Source: Desulfotignum sp. (GTDB taxonomy: Bacteria > Desulfobacterota > Desulfobacteria > Desulfobacterales > Desulfobacteraceae). From it: a stretch of 64,000 nt of DNA. The notes below the pieces were generated by a model. That model searched no databases. It was not told the DNA's origin and was given only the letters and a program-made list of their open reading frames with translations. The position numbers were made by a program, and so were the translations under genes. Every line of letters begins with the position of its first letter. Within the stretch, counting starts at the first letter, position 1. Shown here one piece after another: positions 1 through 9,368 of the stretch. The stretch spans positions 1 through 64,000 of the forward strand of contig JAIPDL010000003.1 of NCBI GenBank assembly GCA_021737695.1, in the 5' to 3' direction.

Positions 1-420
1 CAGCGGCTTCTGGACAATGTGGCCCATGTCCGGGAAAAAACTCCGGTTCCCCTCAAGCAGCTCAACCTGCTGTTTACGCGCCATATTGCCATGCTCAGCG
101 AAAACCAGGCCATCCCCCATGTGGTGTTTTCCGATGCCGTATACAACGGCCAGCCTGACCGGAAAGCCAAAGTCGCACAGATTATCACCACCTACCTCAA
201 AGAGGTCGAAACCATCATTGACTCCGGCCGTGAGAACGGCACCATTTGCAAAGAGATGTCCCCTGCCACGGCATCGGTCATGTTTTTAGGCATGATCATG
301 CCGGCGGCGGTTCTCTGGAATGTGTCAGAAGGAACCTTTGATATGGCCGCCCACATCAACACGGCCTGGCCGGCATATGAACGAAGCATTACCGCGCAGA
401 CCCTGAAAGAGGCATCATGA
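1..420 (+). CDS. TetR/AcrR family regulator, C-terminal part (5' cut by window edge)
   Basis: The frame is open from base 1 and ends at a TGA that overlaps the ATG of the next gene (ATGA, 417-420). About 139 residues are visible. They are helical, with a segment of the type MPAAVLWNVSEG near the end, as in the ligand-binding half of TetR proteins that precede efflux operons. The DNA-binding helix-turn-helix would lie before the window, so the family call rests on the C-terminal half and on context. Translational coupling to a membrane fusion protein and an RND pump suggests it represses that operon and is itself part of it. The ligand is unknown. Confidence 0.6.
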   Translation, partial: QRLLDNVAHVREKTPVPLKQLNLLFTRHIAMLSENQAIPHVVFSDAVYNGQPDRKAKVAQIITTYLKEVETIIDSGRENGTICKEMSPATASVMFLGMIMPAAVLWNVSEGTFDMAAHINTAWPAYERSITAQTLKEAS

Positions 421-1796
421 AACAGATCATTTACAGACTGGGAAAAGTGCTGCTGGTCCTGTTGCCCGTGGCCGCTGCATCAGGGATAACGATGTATCTG
501 GTGACCCACAAACCGGGCCCGTCACAGAAACCGGCCACCGAATCGGTCCAGACCCTGCGGGTGATCCCGGCCCCCGTGGTGGACCTGGTGCCCCGGGCCC
601 ACGGATACGGGGTGGCGGAACCCGTGCGGGTGTGGGAGGCCGTATCTGAAGTCAGCGGCCGGGTGACCGCCATCCACCCGAACCTGCAGACCGGGCAGTT
701 GATCAAAAAAGACCGCCTGCTGGTACACATCGACCCCACGGAATACCGCCTGACAAAGGCCCGCCTGGAAGCGGCCATTGCGGAAACCCGGGCAAAAATC
801 GCAGAACTGGATCAGAACGAAACCAATACCCGGCAGATGGTGGCCATTGAAACCCAGTCCCTGGCCCTGTCCCAAAAAATGCTGGAACGAAAACAGCAGG
901 TGGTTGCACGCAATGCCGTATCCCAGGATGCGGTGGACCGGGAAGAAAAAAATTTTCTGGCCCAGAAACAGGCATTACAGCACCTTAAAAACACCCTGGC
1001 CCTGATCCCTTCCCAGCGAAAGGCCCTGGGTGCGGCCCTGGATCTGAACCAGGCCAGCCTCGAACAGGCCCAGATCGATCTGGAAAAAACGCAGATCCAT
1101 GCCCCGTTTGACTGCCGTCTGGCCGATGTCAATATCGAACCCGGCCAGTTTGTGGGAGCGGGCCAGGCCCTTTTCAAGGCCCATGGCACCGATGCCACCC
1201 AGATCAATGCCCGGTTCCGCATGGAAACCCTGCGGCATCTGCTGGGAAGCCATGCAAAAACTCAGCTCCTGGGTCCGGGAGTGGACACGGACATCTTCCG
1301 GCAGTTGTTTGCCGGAATCAATGCAACGGTCACTTTGCAGAACACGGACTGGTCTGTCACATGGGAGGCGCGGGTTGACCGGCTCAAAGAATCCGTGTCC
1401 TCCGGCACCCGGGAAATCCAGGTGATGGTCGTGGTGGACCGGCCCTATGCGGATGCGGTCCCGGGTCACCGGCCGCCCCTGATGCCGGGCATGTTCTGCC
1501 ATGTGGCGCTGACGGCACCGCCCCGGCCCGGACAGGTGGTGCTGCCCCGGACGGCGGTTCATGACGACGTCGTGTATCTGGTGGGACCGGACAACCGGCT
1601 GGAAAAAAAACCCGTGACCATGGGGTTTGCCCAGTCCGAGTTTGTCATCATTACGTCCGGTCTGTCCGGCAAAGAACGGGTGGTGGTGTCGGACCCCGCA
1701 TTTGCCATTGTCGGCATGAACGTGCAGCCTGTCATGGATGATGCATTGCTGGATCGTCTGAAACACCTGGCCCGGGCCCAAGGCATCACCCCATGA
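417..1796 (+). CDS. RND efflux periplasmic adaptor (membrane fusion protein, HlyD/AcrA type)
   Basis: 459 residues. It has one N-terminal membrane segment (residues about 8-27, LGKVLLVLLPVAAASGITMY), then a biotinyl-lipoyl-like half (VSGRVTAIHPNLQTGQLIKK), a long coiled coil rich in Q, E and A (about 120-215), the second lipoyl half (IHAPFDCRLADVNIEPGQFV), then beta-barrel and membrane-proximal domains. Members link an inner-membrane RND pump to an outer-membrane channel. The start ATG overlaps the stop of the regulator, and the stop overlaps the start of the RND gene, so all three are coupled. No outer-membrane factor gene follows, so the channel must be encoded elsewhere. The substrate cannot be read from the sequence. 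Confidence 0.88.
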   Translation: MKQIIYRLGKVLLVLLPVAAASGITMYLVTHKPGPSQKPATESVQTLRVIPAPVVDLVPRAHGYGVAEPVRVWEAVSEVSGRVTAIHPNLQTGQLIKKDRLLVHIDPTEYRLTKARLEAAIAETRAKIAELDQNETNTRQMVAIETQSLALSQKMLERKQQVVARNAVSQDAVDREEKNFLAQKQALQHLKNTLALIPSQRKALGAALDLNQASLEQAQIDLEKTQIHAPFDCRLADVNIEPGQFVGAGQALFKAHGTDATQINARFRMETLRHLLGSHAKTQLLGPGVDTDIFRQLFAGINATVTLQNTDWSVTWEARVDRLKESVSSGTREIQVMVVVDRPYADAVPGHRPPLMPGMFCHVALTAPPRPGQVVLPRTAVHDDVVYLVGPDNRLEKKPVTMGFAQSEFVIITSGLSGKERVVVSDPAFAIVGMNVQPVMDDALLDRLKHLARAQGITP

Positions 1797-4700
1797 TCCG
1801 CTTTTTTGCCGACCACCCCACCGGGGCCAATCTGCTGATGCTGGCGTTTCTCATTGCCGGATTGTTGAGCCTGCCCCATATCCTCAAGGAAACCCAGCCG
1901 GATTTTGCCCCCACGGAAGTGGAGATCCGCATCAAATACCCCGGAGCCACGGCCGGAGAAGTGGAGGAAGTGATCTGCCAGCGGGTGGAAAATGCCGTTG
2001 ACGGCATCAATTATGTCAAAGAAATCCGGGCCGATGCCAGGGAAGGCCTAGCCGTCATTGTGGTTGAAATGGCTTCTGCCGGCGATATTCAGACATTTAT
2101 CCGGGAGATCGATACCCAGATCAATGCCATTGATGATTTTCCCAAAGAAGTGGAACTGCCCGTGATACAGGAGCTGGGCCGAACCGATCCCGTGCTGTCC
2201 GTGCTGGTGTCCGGCCCCATGGATCTGCCGGATCTCAAGGCCTATTGTGAAGATGTCAAAGACCGGCTCCAGGAATCCGGCGTGGCCCTGGTGACCATCC
2301 AGGGGTTTTCCGATCACCAGCTGCGGATATCACTGTCTGACGCCGCCTTGCGAAAAACCGGACTGACCGCGGCCCGGGTGGCGGAACAGATCGCAGCCAA
2401 AAACAAAGATATCCCCCTGGGCCTGCTGGAAACCCGGGAACAAGATATCCTGCTCAGGCTGGTGGACCAGCGCCGCACTGTGGCATCTTTGGAGAACCTG
2501 GTGATTTTCGCCACCCCTGAAGGCGGGGAAATCCGCCTCAAAGATATCGCCACCGTGACGGACCTGTTTGAATTTCCCGAAGAAAAAATCATGATGAACG
2601 GGCAGCTGCAAGCCCTTCTGGCCATAGAAAAATCCAAGACCCAGGATGCCGTTCAGGTGGCCAAAAAAGCCAGGGCGTTTATATCTGAAGAGCGGGACCG
2701 GTTTCCCCAGGTCACCCTCACCCTCACCCAGGACCACACACAGATTCTCACCGACCGCCTGAACATGCTGGTGAAAAACGGGATCCAGGGGATTTTGCTG
2801 GTATTTGCCTTTATGTGGCTGTTTTTCAACATCCGGATCTCGTTGTGGGTGGTGATGGGACTGCCGGTTTCCTTTCTAGGCGCTTTTATCCTGGTGCCCC
2901 ACCTGGGACTGAGCATCAACATGTTCACCATGGTGGGCATGCTCATGGCCATCGGCCTGCTCATGGATGATGCCATTGTGCTGGCGGAAAACATCATGGC
3001 CCACCGCCAGACCGGCAAGCCGCCCCTGACCGCAGCCGTGGACGGGGTCAGGGAAGTGGGGGCCGGGGTGATCTCCTCGTTTATCACCACCATCTGCATT
3101 CTGGGCCCCCTGGCCTTTATCGGCGGCCAGATCGGCCGGGTCCTCAAGGTGGTGCCCATGATGCTGATCCTGGTGCTGGCCATCAGCCTCATCGAAGCGT
3201 TCTGGATCCTTCCCCGGCACCTGAATCATGCCATGCATCAGTTTGACCTGAATCAGCCCAACCGGTTCCGCCGGGCGTTTGACCGGTTTTTTGACTGGGT
3301 GCGCACCCGGGTGCTGGGACGGATCATCCGGACCCTGCTCATCTGGCGGTATCTGGTGGTCACCGGGGTGATGGGGCTGTTGATTCTGTCCGTGGGCCTG
3401 GTGGCATCCGGAAAAATCAAGTTCCAGGGATTTCCCGAACTGGAAGGAAATCTGGTCACGGCCCAGTTGCTGATGCCCCAGGGGACCCCGCTGCCCGTCA
3501 CCGAAAACAGGGTATCCCGGATCCTGGATGCCCTGTCCCGCACCAACCAAAAATTTTCTTCTGACCAGCCCGGCGGCCGGGATCTGGTGGAAAACACCTA
3601 TGTCCAGTTCAACGTCAATACGGAGGCCTTTGAAAACGGCCCCCATGTGGCCACCATTTTTGTGGACCTGCTCACGGCGGAAAAACGGTCCGGCACCATT
3701 GATGCGTACCTGGCGGAATGGCGCAGACAGATCGGTGATCTGCCGGACGTGGTCAGCCTGACCTTGAGCGAACCCGGATTCGGCCCAGGCGGACGGCCCA
3801 TTGAGATCCGCCTGCGGGGCAGGGATCTGGACCGGCTGAAACAGGCGGTTACTGACCTGAAAACCTGGTTCAACCAGTTTGACGGGGTGGTGAACCTGGC
3901 GGACGACCTGCGGCCGGGAAAACCCGAACTGCGCATGAAAATCAAACCCGGGGCCCACGGCATGGGATTGGATGCGGCCGAGGTGGGCCGCCAGCTGCGG
4001 GCCGCATTCCAGGGCATTGCCGCCGATGAAATCCAGGTGGGACCGGAAGCCTATGAAATCGATGTCCAGCTGGCGGACATGGACAAAAACAGCCTGCAGC
4101 ATTTGGAAGATTTCCATCTGATCGGCCCGGACGGCACAAGGATCCCCCTGCCTGCCGTGATGACCTGGGAAATGGACCGGGACTGGGCCAGGATCGCCCG
4201 GTTTAACGGCATGCGGGCCGTGACCCTGAGAGGGGATGTGGATACGCGCCTGACCAACACCAAAGAACTCATGGCCCGGTTCAACCGCACCTATGAACCG
4301 GAATTGACTAAAACATATCCGGATATCCGGCTGACCATTGCCGGGTCTCTGGAAGAAACCACCTATGCCCAGAAATCGATGTTCCGTTCCATGATGATCG
4401 GGTTTATCGGTATTTTTATTCTGTTGAGTTTTCAGTTCAGAACCTTTACGGAACCGGTCATCGTGATGCTGGCCATCCCGTTTTCTTTAATCGGTGTGAT
4501 CTGGGGCCACGGCCTGATGGGCGTGCCCATCTCCATGCCCAGCCTGCTGGGGTTCATTGCCTTAGGGGGCATTGTGGTCAATGATTCCATATTGCTGGTG
4601 CTGTTTTTAAAAAATGCCAGGGAACAGGGCAAATCCATTGATGAGGCTGCGGCCCGGGCCAGCCAGGACCGGTTCCGGGCCGTGCTGCTCACCTCTACCA

Positions 4701-4942
4701 CCACCATCGCCGGTCTTTTGCCTCTGCTGCTTGAAAAAAGTCTCCAGGCCCAGATCCTGGTGCCGCTGGTCATCAGCACCTCCTTCGGGCTCATGGCCAG
4801 CACCACCATGGTGCTGCTGGTCATTCCGTGCATGTATATGATTCTGGGCGATCTGGGCATCGTGGAAAACATCTCCGTGGATCCGAATGCCGGGCCTGAT
4901 GCAGATACCCATAAAAAACAGGAAACAACCCGCACAACCTGA
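1793..4942 (+). CDS. RND family efflux permease (AcrB/MdtB-like)
   Basis: 1049 residues, the normal RND length. It starts with a short cytoplasmic stretch and TM1 (ANLLMLAFLIAGLLSLPHI). Two porter/TM repeats follow. TM4 carries the proton-relay acids in GLLMDDAIVLAENI, and the second repeat has the counterpart GGIVVNDSILLVLFLKN. It works as the proton-driven inner-membrane pump with the adaptor encoded just upstream (4-bp overlap). The divergence of the porter region does not allow a drug or metal class to be named. The C-terminal tail after the last helix is short and hydrophilic. Confidence 0.92.
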   Translation: MIRFFADHPTGANLLMLAFLIAGLLSLPHILKETQPDFAPTEVEIRIKYPGATAGEVEEVICQRVENAVDGINYVKEIRADAREGLAVIVVEMASAGDIQTFIREIDTQINAIDDFPKEVELPVIQELGRTDPVLSVLVSGPMDLPDLKAYCEDVKDRLQESGVALVTIQGFSDHQLRISLSDAALRKTGLTAARVAEQIAAKNKDIPLGLLETREQDILLRLVDQRRTVASLENLVIFATPEGGEIRLKDIATVTDLFEFPEEKIMMNGQLQALLAIEKSKTQDAVQVAKKARAFISEERDRFPQVTLTLTQDHTQILTDRLNMLVKNGIQGILLVFAFMWLFFNIRISLWVVMGLPVSFLGAFILVPHLGLSINMFTMVGMLMAIGLLMDDAIVLAENIMAHRQTGKPPLTAAVDGVREVGAGVISSFITTICILGPLAFIGGQIGRVLKVVPMMLILVLAISLIEAFWILPRHLNHAMHQFDLNQPNRFRRAFDRFFDWVRTRVLGRIIRTLLIWRYLVVTGVMGLLILSVGLVASGKIKFQGFPELEGNLVTAQLLMPQGTPLPVTENRVSRILDALSRTNQKFSSDQPGGRDLVENTYVQFNVNTEAFENGPHVATIFVDLLTAEKRSGTIDAYLAEWRRQIGDLPDVVSLTLSEPGFGPGGRPIEIRLRGRDLDRLKQAVTDLKTWFNQFDGVVNLADDLRPGKPELRMKIKPGAHGMGLDAAEVGRQLRAAFQGIAADEIQVGPEAYEIDVQLADMDKNSLQHLEDFHLIGPDGTRIPLPAVMTWEMDRDWARIARFNGMRAVTLRGDVDTRLTNTKELMARFNRTYEPELTKTYPDIRLTIAGSLEETTYAQKSMFRSMMIGFIGIFILLSFQFRTFTEPVIVMLAIPFSLIGVIWGHGLMGVPISMPSLLGFIALGGIVVNDSILLVLFLKNAREQGKSIDEAAARASQDRFRAVLLTSTTTIAGLLPLLLEKSLQAQILVPLVISTSFGLMASTTMVLLVIPCMYMILGDLGIVENISVDPNAGPDADTHKKQETTRTT

Positions 4943-4955
4943 CCAAGGAGGACCC

Positions 4956-5045
4956 ATGAAACTCAGTGCGTTCAATGAATGCCGGCAGACCATTACTGAC
5001 GAGGACATTGTCGGTTCCAGAAAATATCCGGAGTTCTGCTGGTAA
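4956..5045 (+). CDS. possible 29-residue small protein after the RND gene
   Basis: ATG at 4956 sits 4-5 bases after a very good Shine-Dalgarno sequence (AAGGAGG), 13 bases past the RND stop. The frame reads 29 residues, starting MKLSAFNECRQT and ending YPEFCW, then TAA. It contains two cysteines and no hydrophobic segment. I do not recognise it. It may be a true small protein of the efflux operon, or the remaining N terminus of a gene cut by a deletion. The ribosome-binding site is the only strong evidence. Confidence 0.4.
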   Translation: MKLSAFNECRQTITDEDIVGSRKYPEFCW

Positions 5046-5128
5046 AAATAAGGTGATTCAACCAACCAGGTGACAGGATATGTCAAAAAACTGTTTAAAA
5101 AAATAATTTTTAAACTTATGATACTAAC

Positions 5129-5142
5129 TTGATCCATATCAA
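5129..5142. promoter_or_regulatory. FNR/CRP-type palindrome upstream of hcp
   Basis: TTGATCCATATCAA is a perfect match to the FNR-type palindrome TTGAT-N4-ATCAA. It lies 122 bases before the hcp start codon in an otherwise gene-free stretch. In many anaerobes hcp is controlled by CRP/FNR-family regulators (FNR, HcpR). Which family member binds here is inference, since no such regulator is encoded in the window. Confidence 0.75.
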
Positions 5143-5263
5143 GGAATTAACCGTTCATCTGTACTATCTTTCATCCAAGTAAAGGGCAGCCGGCTGGAAA
5201 GGCCATATGACCGGCTGACAAATACAGCAACATAACCGCAACATATAACAAGGAGGCAACACC

Positions 5264-6907
5264 ATGTTTTGTTTTCAATGTCAGGAAACCGCCAAAAACA
5301 CCGGATGTACGGTCAGAGGCATATGCGGAAAAGAAGAAACCACGGCCAATCTACAGGATCTGCTGATTTTCAACCTTAAAGGCATCTCAGTACTGGCCAA
5401 ACAGGGCAAGGCCGCCGGTGTGGACCTGACTCGAGAAGCAGGCCGGTTTGTGACCAAGGCGTTGTTCACCACCATCACCAATGTGAACTTCAATGACGAC
5501 AACCTGGTCAAGTGGATCAAAAAAGCCCAGGAATTCAAAAAATCATTCAAAGATCAGGTGGAAGGCAAAGTATCCGGCGCCCTGGATGACTCTGCCCTGT
5601 GGTTTTCAGACAATGAAGCGGAATACCAGGAAAAAGCCAAAAAAGTCGGGGTCCTGGCCACGGAAAACGAAGATGTGCGGTCATTAAGAGAACTGCTCGT
5701 TATCGGGCTCAAAGGCATCGCCGCCTATGCGGATCACGCCGCCATTCTGGGCGTGGAAAAAGACGAGATCTATGAGTTCATCCTCAATGCCCTGGCCTCC
5801 ACCACGGAAGACCTGTCCGTGGACGAAATGGTGGGCATGGTATTGAAAGCCGGTGAATGTTCCGTGAACACCATGGCCGCTCTGGACCAGGCCAACACGG
5901 GTGCCTACGGCAATCCGGAAATCACGGAAGTCAACCTGGGCGTAGGTACCCACCCCGGCATTCTCATCTCCGGCCATGACCTTAAAGACATGGATGAACT
6001 GCTCAAACAGACCGAAGGTACGGGCGTGGATGTATACACCCACGGCGAAATGCTGCCGGCCAACTACTACCCGGCCTTTAAAAAATATGATCATCTCAAG
6101 GGCAATTACGGCAGTTCCTGGTGGCACCAGAACGAGGATTTCGAGACATTCAACGGTGCGATCCTCATGACCACCAACTGCATCATTCCCATTAAAAAGA
6201 AAAATACCTACCAGGACCGCATCTTCACCACGGGCGTGGTGTCCTATCCCGGCCTGACCCATATTCCGGACAGGGAAGACGGCAAAGCCAAAGATTTTTC
6301 CGAAGTGATTGCACGCGCCAAAAAATGCCAGGCCCCCCAGGAAATCGAAACCGGTACCCTGGTGGGCGGATTTGCCCACAACCAGGTTCTGGCCCTGGCC
6401 GACAAGGTGGTGGATGCCGTGAAATCCGGCGCCATCAAACGGTTCATTGTCATGGCCGGATGCGACGGCCGCATGAAAAACCGGGAATACTTCACGGAAG
6501 TGGCCAAAAACCTGCCCAAAGACACCGTGATACTCACGGCCGGATGCGCCAAATACCGGTACAACAAACTGGATTTAGGCGATATCGGCGGCATTCCCAG
6601 GGTCCTGGATGCGGGCCAGTGCAACGACTGCTACTCCCTGGCCGTCATCGCCCTGAAGCTCAAGGAAGTGTTCGGTGTGGGTCACATCAATGATTTGCCC
6701 ATCTCCTTTGACATCGGCTGGTATGAGCAGAAAGCCGTGGCCGTGCTACTGGCCCTGCTGCATCTGGACGTCAAGGGTATCCGCTTAGGGCCCACGCTGC
6801 CGGCATTTGTGTCCCCCACCGTGCTCAATGTGCTGGTGGAAAACTTTGACATCAAACCCACGGGAGATGTGGACGAAGACATCGCCGCCATGATGGCCGG
6901 CAACTGA
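5264..6907 (+). CDS. hcp: hybrid cluster protein (hydroxylamine reductase)
   Basis: 547 residues, full length. The N terminus has Cys3, Cys6, Cys15 and Cys21 (C-x2-C-x8-C-x5-C), the cubane-cluster spacing of strict-anaerobe Hcp. Likely hybrid-cluster ligands are visible in [32 protein letters not shown] and [10 protein letters not shown]. Hcp enzymes reduce hydroxylamine in vitro and act on NO and in S-nitrosylation in vivo. The enzyme is cytoplasmic. A good ribosome-binding site (AAGGAGG) precedes the start. An FNR-type site lies upstream and a hemerythrin-like gene and a flavodiiron gene lie downstream, which fits a role in nitrosative stress. Confidence 0.96.
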   Translation: MFCFQCQETAKNTGCTVRGICGKEETTANLQDLLIFNLKGISVLAKQGKAAGVDLTREAGRFVTKALFTTITNVNFNDDNLVKWIKKAQEFKKSFKDQVEGKVSGALDDSALWFSDNEAEYQEKAKKVGVLATENEDVRSLRELLVIGLKGIAAYADHAAILGVEKDEIYEFILNALASTTEDLSVDEMVGMVLKAGECSVNTMAALDQANTGAYGNPEITEVNLGVGTHPGILISGHDLKDMDELLKQTEGTGVDVYTHGEMLPANYYPAFKKYDHLKGNYGSSWWHQNEDFETFNGAILMTTNCIIPIKKKNTYQDRIFTTGVVSYPGLTHIPDREDGKAKDFSEVIARAKKCQAPQEIETGTLVGGFAHNQVLALADKVVDAVKSGAIKRFIVMAGCDGRMKNREYFTEVAKNLPKDTVILTAGCAKYRYNKLDLGDIGGIPRVLDAGQCNDCYSLAVIALKLKEVFGVGHINDLPISFDIGWYEQKAVAVLLALLHLDVKGIRLGPTLPAFVSPTVLNVLVENFDIKPTGDVDEDIAAMMAGN

Positions 6908-6932
6908 TCCGGCCCACCTTTGAAAGACCCGT

Positions 6933-6972
6933 GAGTGTTTGACCGCCAACAAAAGGCGGCGGTCAAACACTC
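6933..6972 (+). terminator. strong hairpin after hcp
   Basis: A perfect 15-bp stem (6933-6947 with 6958-6972, arm GAGTGTTTGACCGCC) encloses a 10-base loop 25 bases after the hcp stop. A T-run follows only at about 6989, so it is not a textbook intrinsic terminator, but the stem is stable and separates hcp from the hemerythrin gene. Confidence 0.7.
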
Positions 6973-7052
6973 AGCCGGTTGTCTTCAGACATTTTTTGAC
7001 GCAACCATCAGTTCCGGCAGAAAAATGATAATCCATTCCCAAGGAGCCATCC

Positions 7053-7604
7053 ATGAAATCCATTGATCAGCTGAAAAATGAGCATGAAGGGATAAAAATC
7101 GTATTTCGTGTACTCAGAAAAATGTGCGAATCCCTTCAATCAAATCACACCCTTGATACCGGTCATTTTGAAGGTATCCTGGAATTTTTTGAAATATTTG
7201 TGGACAAATGCCATCACGGGAAAGAAGAAGACCTGCTGTTTCCAGCCATGGAGCAGGCCGGTATTCCCAGACAGGGTCCCATTGAAGCCATGCTGTCGGA
7301 ACATACCACGGGCCGGGGCCATATCAAAGCCATCCGCCGGAAATTTGCCCGGTTCCAGTCCGGCGACACTGCGGTGTCCGAAACGCTGGCCGATGAATGC
7401 GAACAATACATCCTGCTGATGCTCGACCACATCTACAAAGAAAACAACATTCTGTATCCCATGGGCGAGTCCCGTTTTTCCCGGGAAACCGACGAAAAAC
7501 TGTATCAGGACTTTGACACCCTTGAAACCGAACGAATCGGCACGGGCAGACACGACGCTTTTCATCAGATGATCGATCAATTGGCGCAAATCTATCTGGA
7601 CTGA
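7053..7604 (+). CDS. hemerythrin HHE-domain protein
   Basis: 183 residues, all helical. It carries the diiron-type pattern: NEHEGI near residue 11, KCHHGKEEDLLFP near 54-66, SEHTTGRGHI near 88, and LDHIYKENNILYP near 130, which together supply the His and Glu ligands of a four-helix HHE bundle. Relatives bind O2 or NO, or help repair iron centres. The start has the ribosome-binding site AAGGAG. It lies between hcp and a flavodiiron gene, which supports a protective role against O2 or NO. The exact function is inferred. Confidence 0.88.
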   Translation: MKSIDQLKNEHEGIKIVFRVLRKMCESLQSNHTLDTGHFEGILEFFEIFVDKCHHGKEEDLLFPAMEQAGIPRQGPIEAMLSEHTTGRGHIKAIRRKFARFQSGDTAVSETLADECEQYILLMLDHIYKENNILYPMGESRFSRETDEKLYQDFDTLETERIGTGRHDAFHQMIDQLAQIYLD

Positions 7605-7633
7605 TCAAAAACAGGTCCTGCCAGGCAGGTTTA

Positions 7634-7954
7634 TCAGATGGGCGGTGCGATCGTGACCAGGATTCTCATCTTTGTATCCGATTCGACCCCGTGGGGTTCC
7701 CTGATTTCTGAAATCAGGATATCGCCTGTTTCCGCGGGGATTTTTTCATCGTTTGCAGCAAGGAACCATCCTTTTCCTTCCAGCACCTGGATGGACAATT
7801 CACCGTCCAGGTCATGGGAATGAACCGGAAACACCACCCCGGCATCCAGGTTGAAATTGATGATTTTAAAATACTCGGATGTTTCCACCAGAAAAAACCG
7901 GTTCATCACGCCGGGCTTGAATTCATTGGTTTCGCTGAGTTTAATCACACGCAT
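7634..7954 (-). CDS. small cupin-domain protein
   Basis: 106 residues from the ATG at 7954, chosen because AAGGAGAT lies six bases upstream. A longer in-frame start at 7978 has no such site. A single cupin barrel is visible: the first motif as VFPVHSHDLDGELSIQVLEGKG, the second as LISEIREPHGVES. The His pair and Glu of motif 1 could bind a metal. Such proteins are often sensors or small dioxygenase-like enzymes. No specific reaction can be assigned. It is encoded opposite to its neighbours inside the stress block and converges on the hemerythrin gene. Confidence 0.75.
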   Translation of the reverse strand: MRVIKLSETNEFKPGVMNRFFLVETSEYFKIINFNLDAGVVFPVHSHDLDGELSIQVLEGKGWFLAANDEKIPAETGDILISEIREPHGVESDTKMRILVTIAPPI

Positions 7955-8107
7955 GGTTTTATCTCCTTGATATTTCACTGTTTATGATTGATCCGGTTTT
8001 CCCCACAATACAGAATGATTATGAAGGTAAAAACACCCGGTTGTCAACCCTGGCGCCAAAGCTCTCCATCATCCCTGGTAAACAGATATGAATGCGAAAA
8101 ACAATCC

Positions 8108-8136
8108 TTGACTTTTCCAGGCATGATCCCTTTAAT
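8108..8136 (+). promoter_or_regulatory. sigma-70-type promoter for the flavodiiron gene
   Basis: TTGACT (8108-8113) and TTTAAT (8131-8136) are separated by 17 bases, and the start codon with AAGGAG lies about 40 bases downstream. This is a fair -35/-10 pair. It is a sequence match only. Confidence 0.5.
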
Positions 8137-8174
8137 CCTTTAGATAGCAATTCATTTACAATAAGGAGACAGTC

Positions 8175-9368
8175 ATGCATTTCAAAATCAAAGAAAATAT
8201 TTCCATGGTGGGAAAAATCGACTGGGAACTCCAGCATTTCCACGGGGAAGAGTATTCCACCCACCGGGGGTCCACTTATAACGCCTATCTGGTGAAAGAT
8301 GAGAAAAATGTGATCATCGATACGGTGTGGTCCCCGTTTGCCAAAGAATTTGTGGAAAACCTCAAAAACGAAATTCCCCTGGATCAGATCGACTACGTCA
8401 TTGCCAACCATGCGGAATCCGATCATTCCGGGGCTCTGCCCGAACTGATGCAGCACATTCCCGACACGCCCATCTACTGCACGGCCAACGGGGTGAAATC
8501 CCTCAAAGGCCTGTATCACCAGGACTGGAATTTCCAGGTGGTCAAAACCGGGGACAAACTCAATATCGGCTCCAAAGACCTGATCTTTATCGAGGCCCCC
8601 ATGCTCCACTGGCCGGACAGCATGTTCTGCTATCTCACCGGTGACAATATTCTGTTCAGCAATGACGGGTTCGGCCAGCACCTGGCCACGGAACTGATGT
8701 ACAACGACCTGGTGGACCAGGGAGAACTGTTCCAGGAGGCCATCAAATACTATGCCAATATCCTGACCCCTTTCAGTGCCCAGGTGATCCGGAAAATCAA
8801 GGAAGTCCTGGCCCTGAACGTGCCCGTGGACATGATCTGCCCCAGCCACGGCGTGATCTGGCGGCAGGATCCCACACAGATCGTGAACAAATATATGGAA
8901 TGGGCCGATGCCTATGCAGAAAACCAGATCACCCTGATCTACGACACCATGTGGGAAAGCACGAGAAAAATGGCGGAAAATATCGCCAAGGGCATTCTGG
9001 CGGCGGACAGTTCCGTCACCGTAAAACTGTTCAATGTGGCCAGGTCCGACAAAAACGACATCATCACTGAAATTTTCAAGTCCAAGGCGGTTCTGGCCGG
9101 ATCCCCCACCGTGAACAAGGGGATTTTGTCCGCGCTGGCCGGGCTGTTCGAAGAGATCATCGGGCTGCGGTTCAAGGGCAAAAAAGCGGCCGCATTCGGG
9201 TCCTACGGCTGGAGCGGAGAATCCGTGAAAGTACTCTCGGACAAACTGGAACAGGGCGGATTCAATTTATTGAACGAGGGATTGCGGGTCCAGTGGAACC
9301 CGGATGTCCAGGCAAAAGAAAACTGCTTCAATTTCGGGAAATCCATCGGGGAATCACTGAAATCATGA
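8175..9368 (+). CDS. fprA: flavodiiron protein (A-type, FprA/ROO-like)
   Basis: 397 residues. The N-terminal metallo-beta-lactamase-like domain has the flavodiiron ligands His79, Glu81, Asp83 and His84 (NHAESDHSG), followed by a His in MLHWPD, an Asp in SNDGFGQH and a His in CPSHG. From about residue 253 a flavodoxin-like FMN domain follows (LIYDTMWESTRKMA). The family reduces O2 to water or NO to N2O in the cytoplasm, with electrons usually delivered by rubredoxin. No rubredoxin gene is adjacent. The stop overlaps the start of the VOC gene, so the two are translationally coupled. Confidence 0.95.
   Translation: MHFKIKENISMVGKIDWELQHFHGEEYSTHRGSTYNAYLVKDEKNVIIDTVWSPFAKEFVENLKNEIPLDQIDYVIANHAESDHSGALPELMQHIPDTPIYCTANGVKSLKGLYHQDWNFQVVKTGDKLNIGSKDLIFIEAPMLHWPDSMFCYLTGDNILFSNDGFGQHLATELMYNDLVDQGELFQEAIKYYANILTPFSAQVIRKIKEVLALNVPVDMICPSHGVIWRQDPTQIVNKYMEWADAYAENQITLIYDTMWESTRKMAENIAKGILAADSSVTVKLFNVARSDKNDIITEIFKSKAVLAGSPTVNKGILSALAGLFEEIIGLRFKGKKAAAFGSYGWSGESVKVLSDKLEQGGFNLLNEGLRVQWNPDVQAKENCFNFGKSIGESLKS

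Noticed and set aside
2876-4117. Long minus-strand frame (413 codons) opposite the RND gene
   Set aside because: It is the antisense shadow of a GC-biased membrane-protein gene, with His/Gln-rich translation and no domain.
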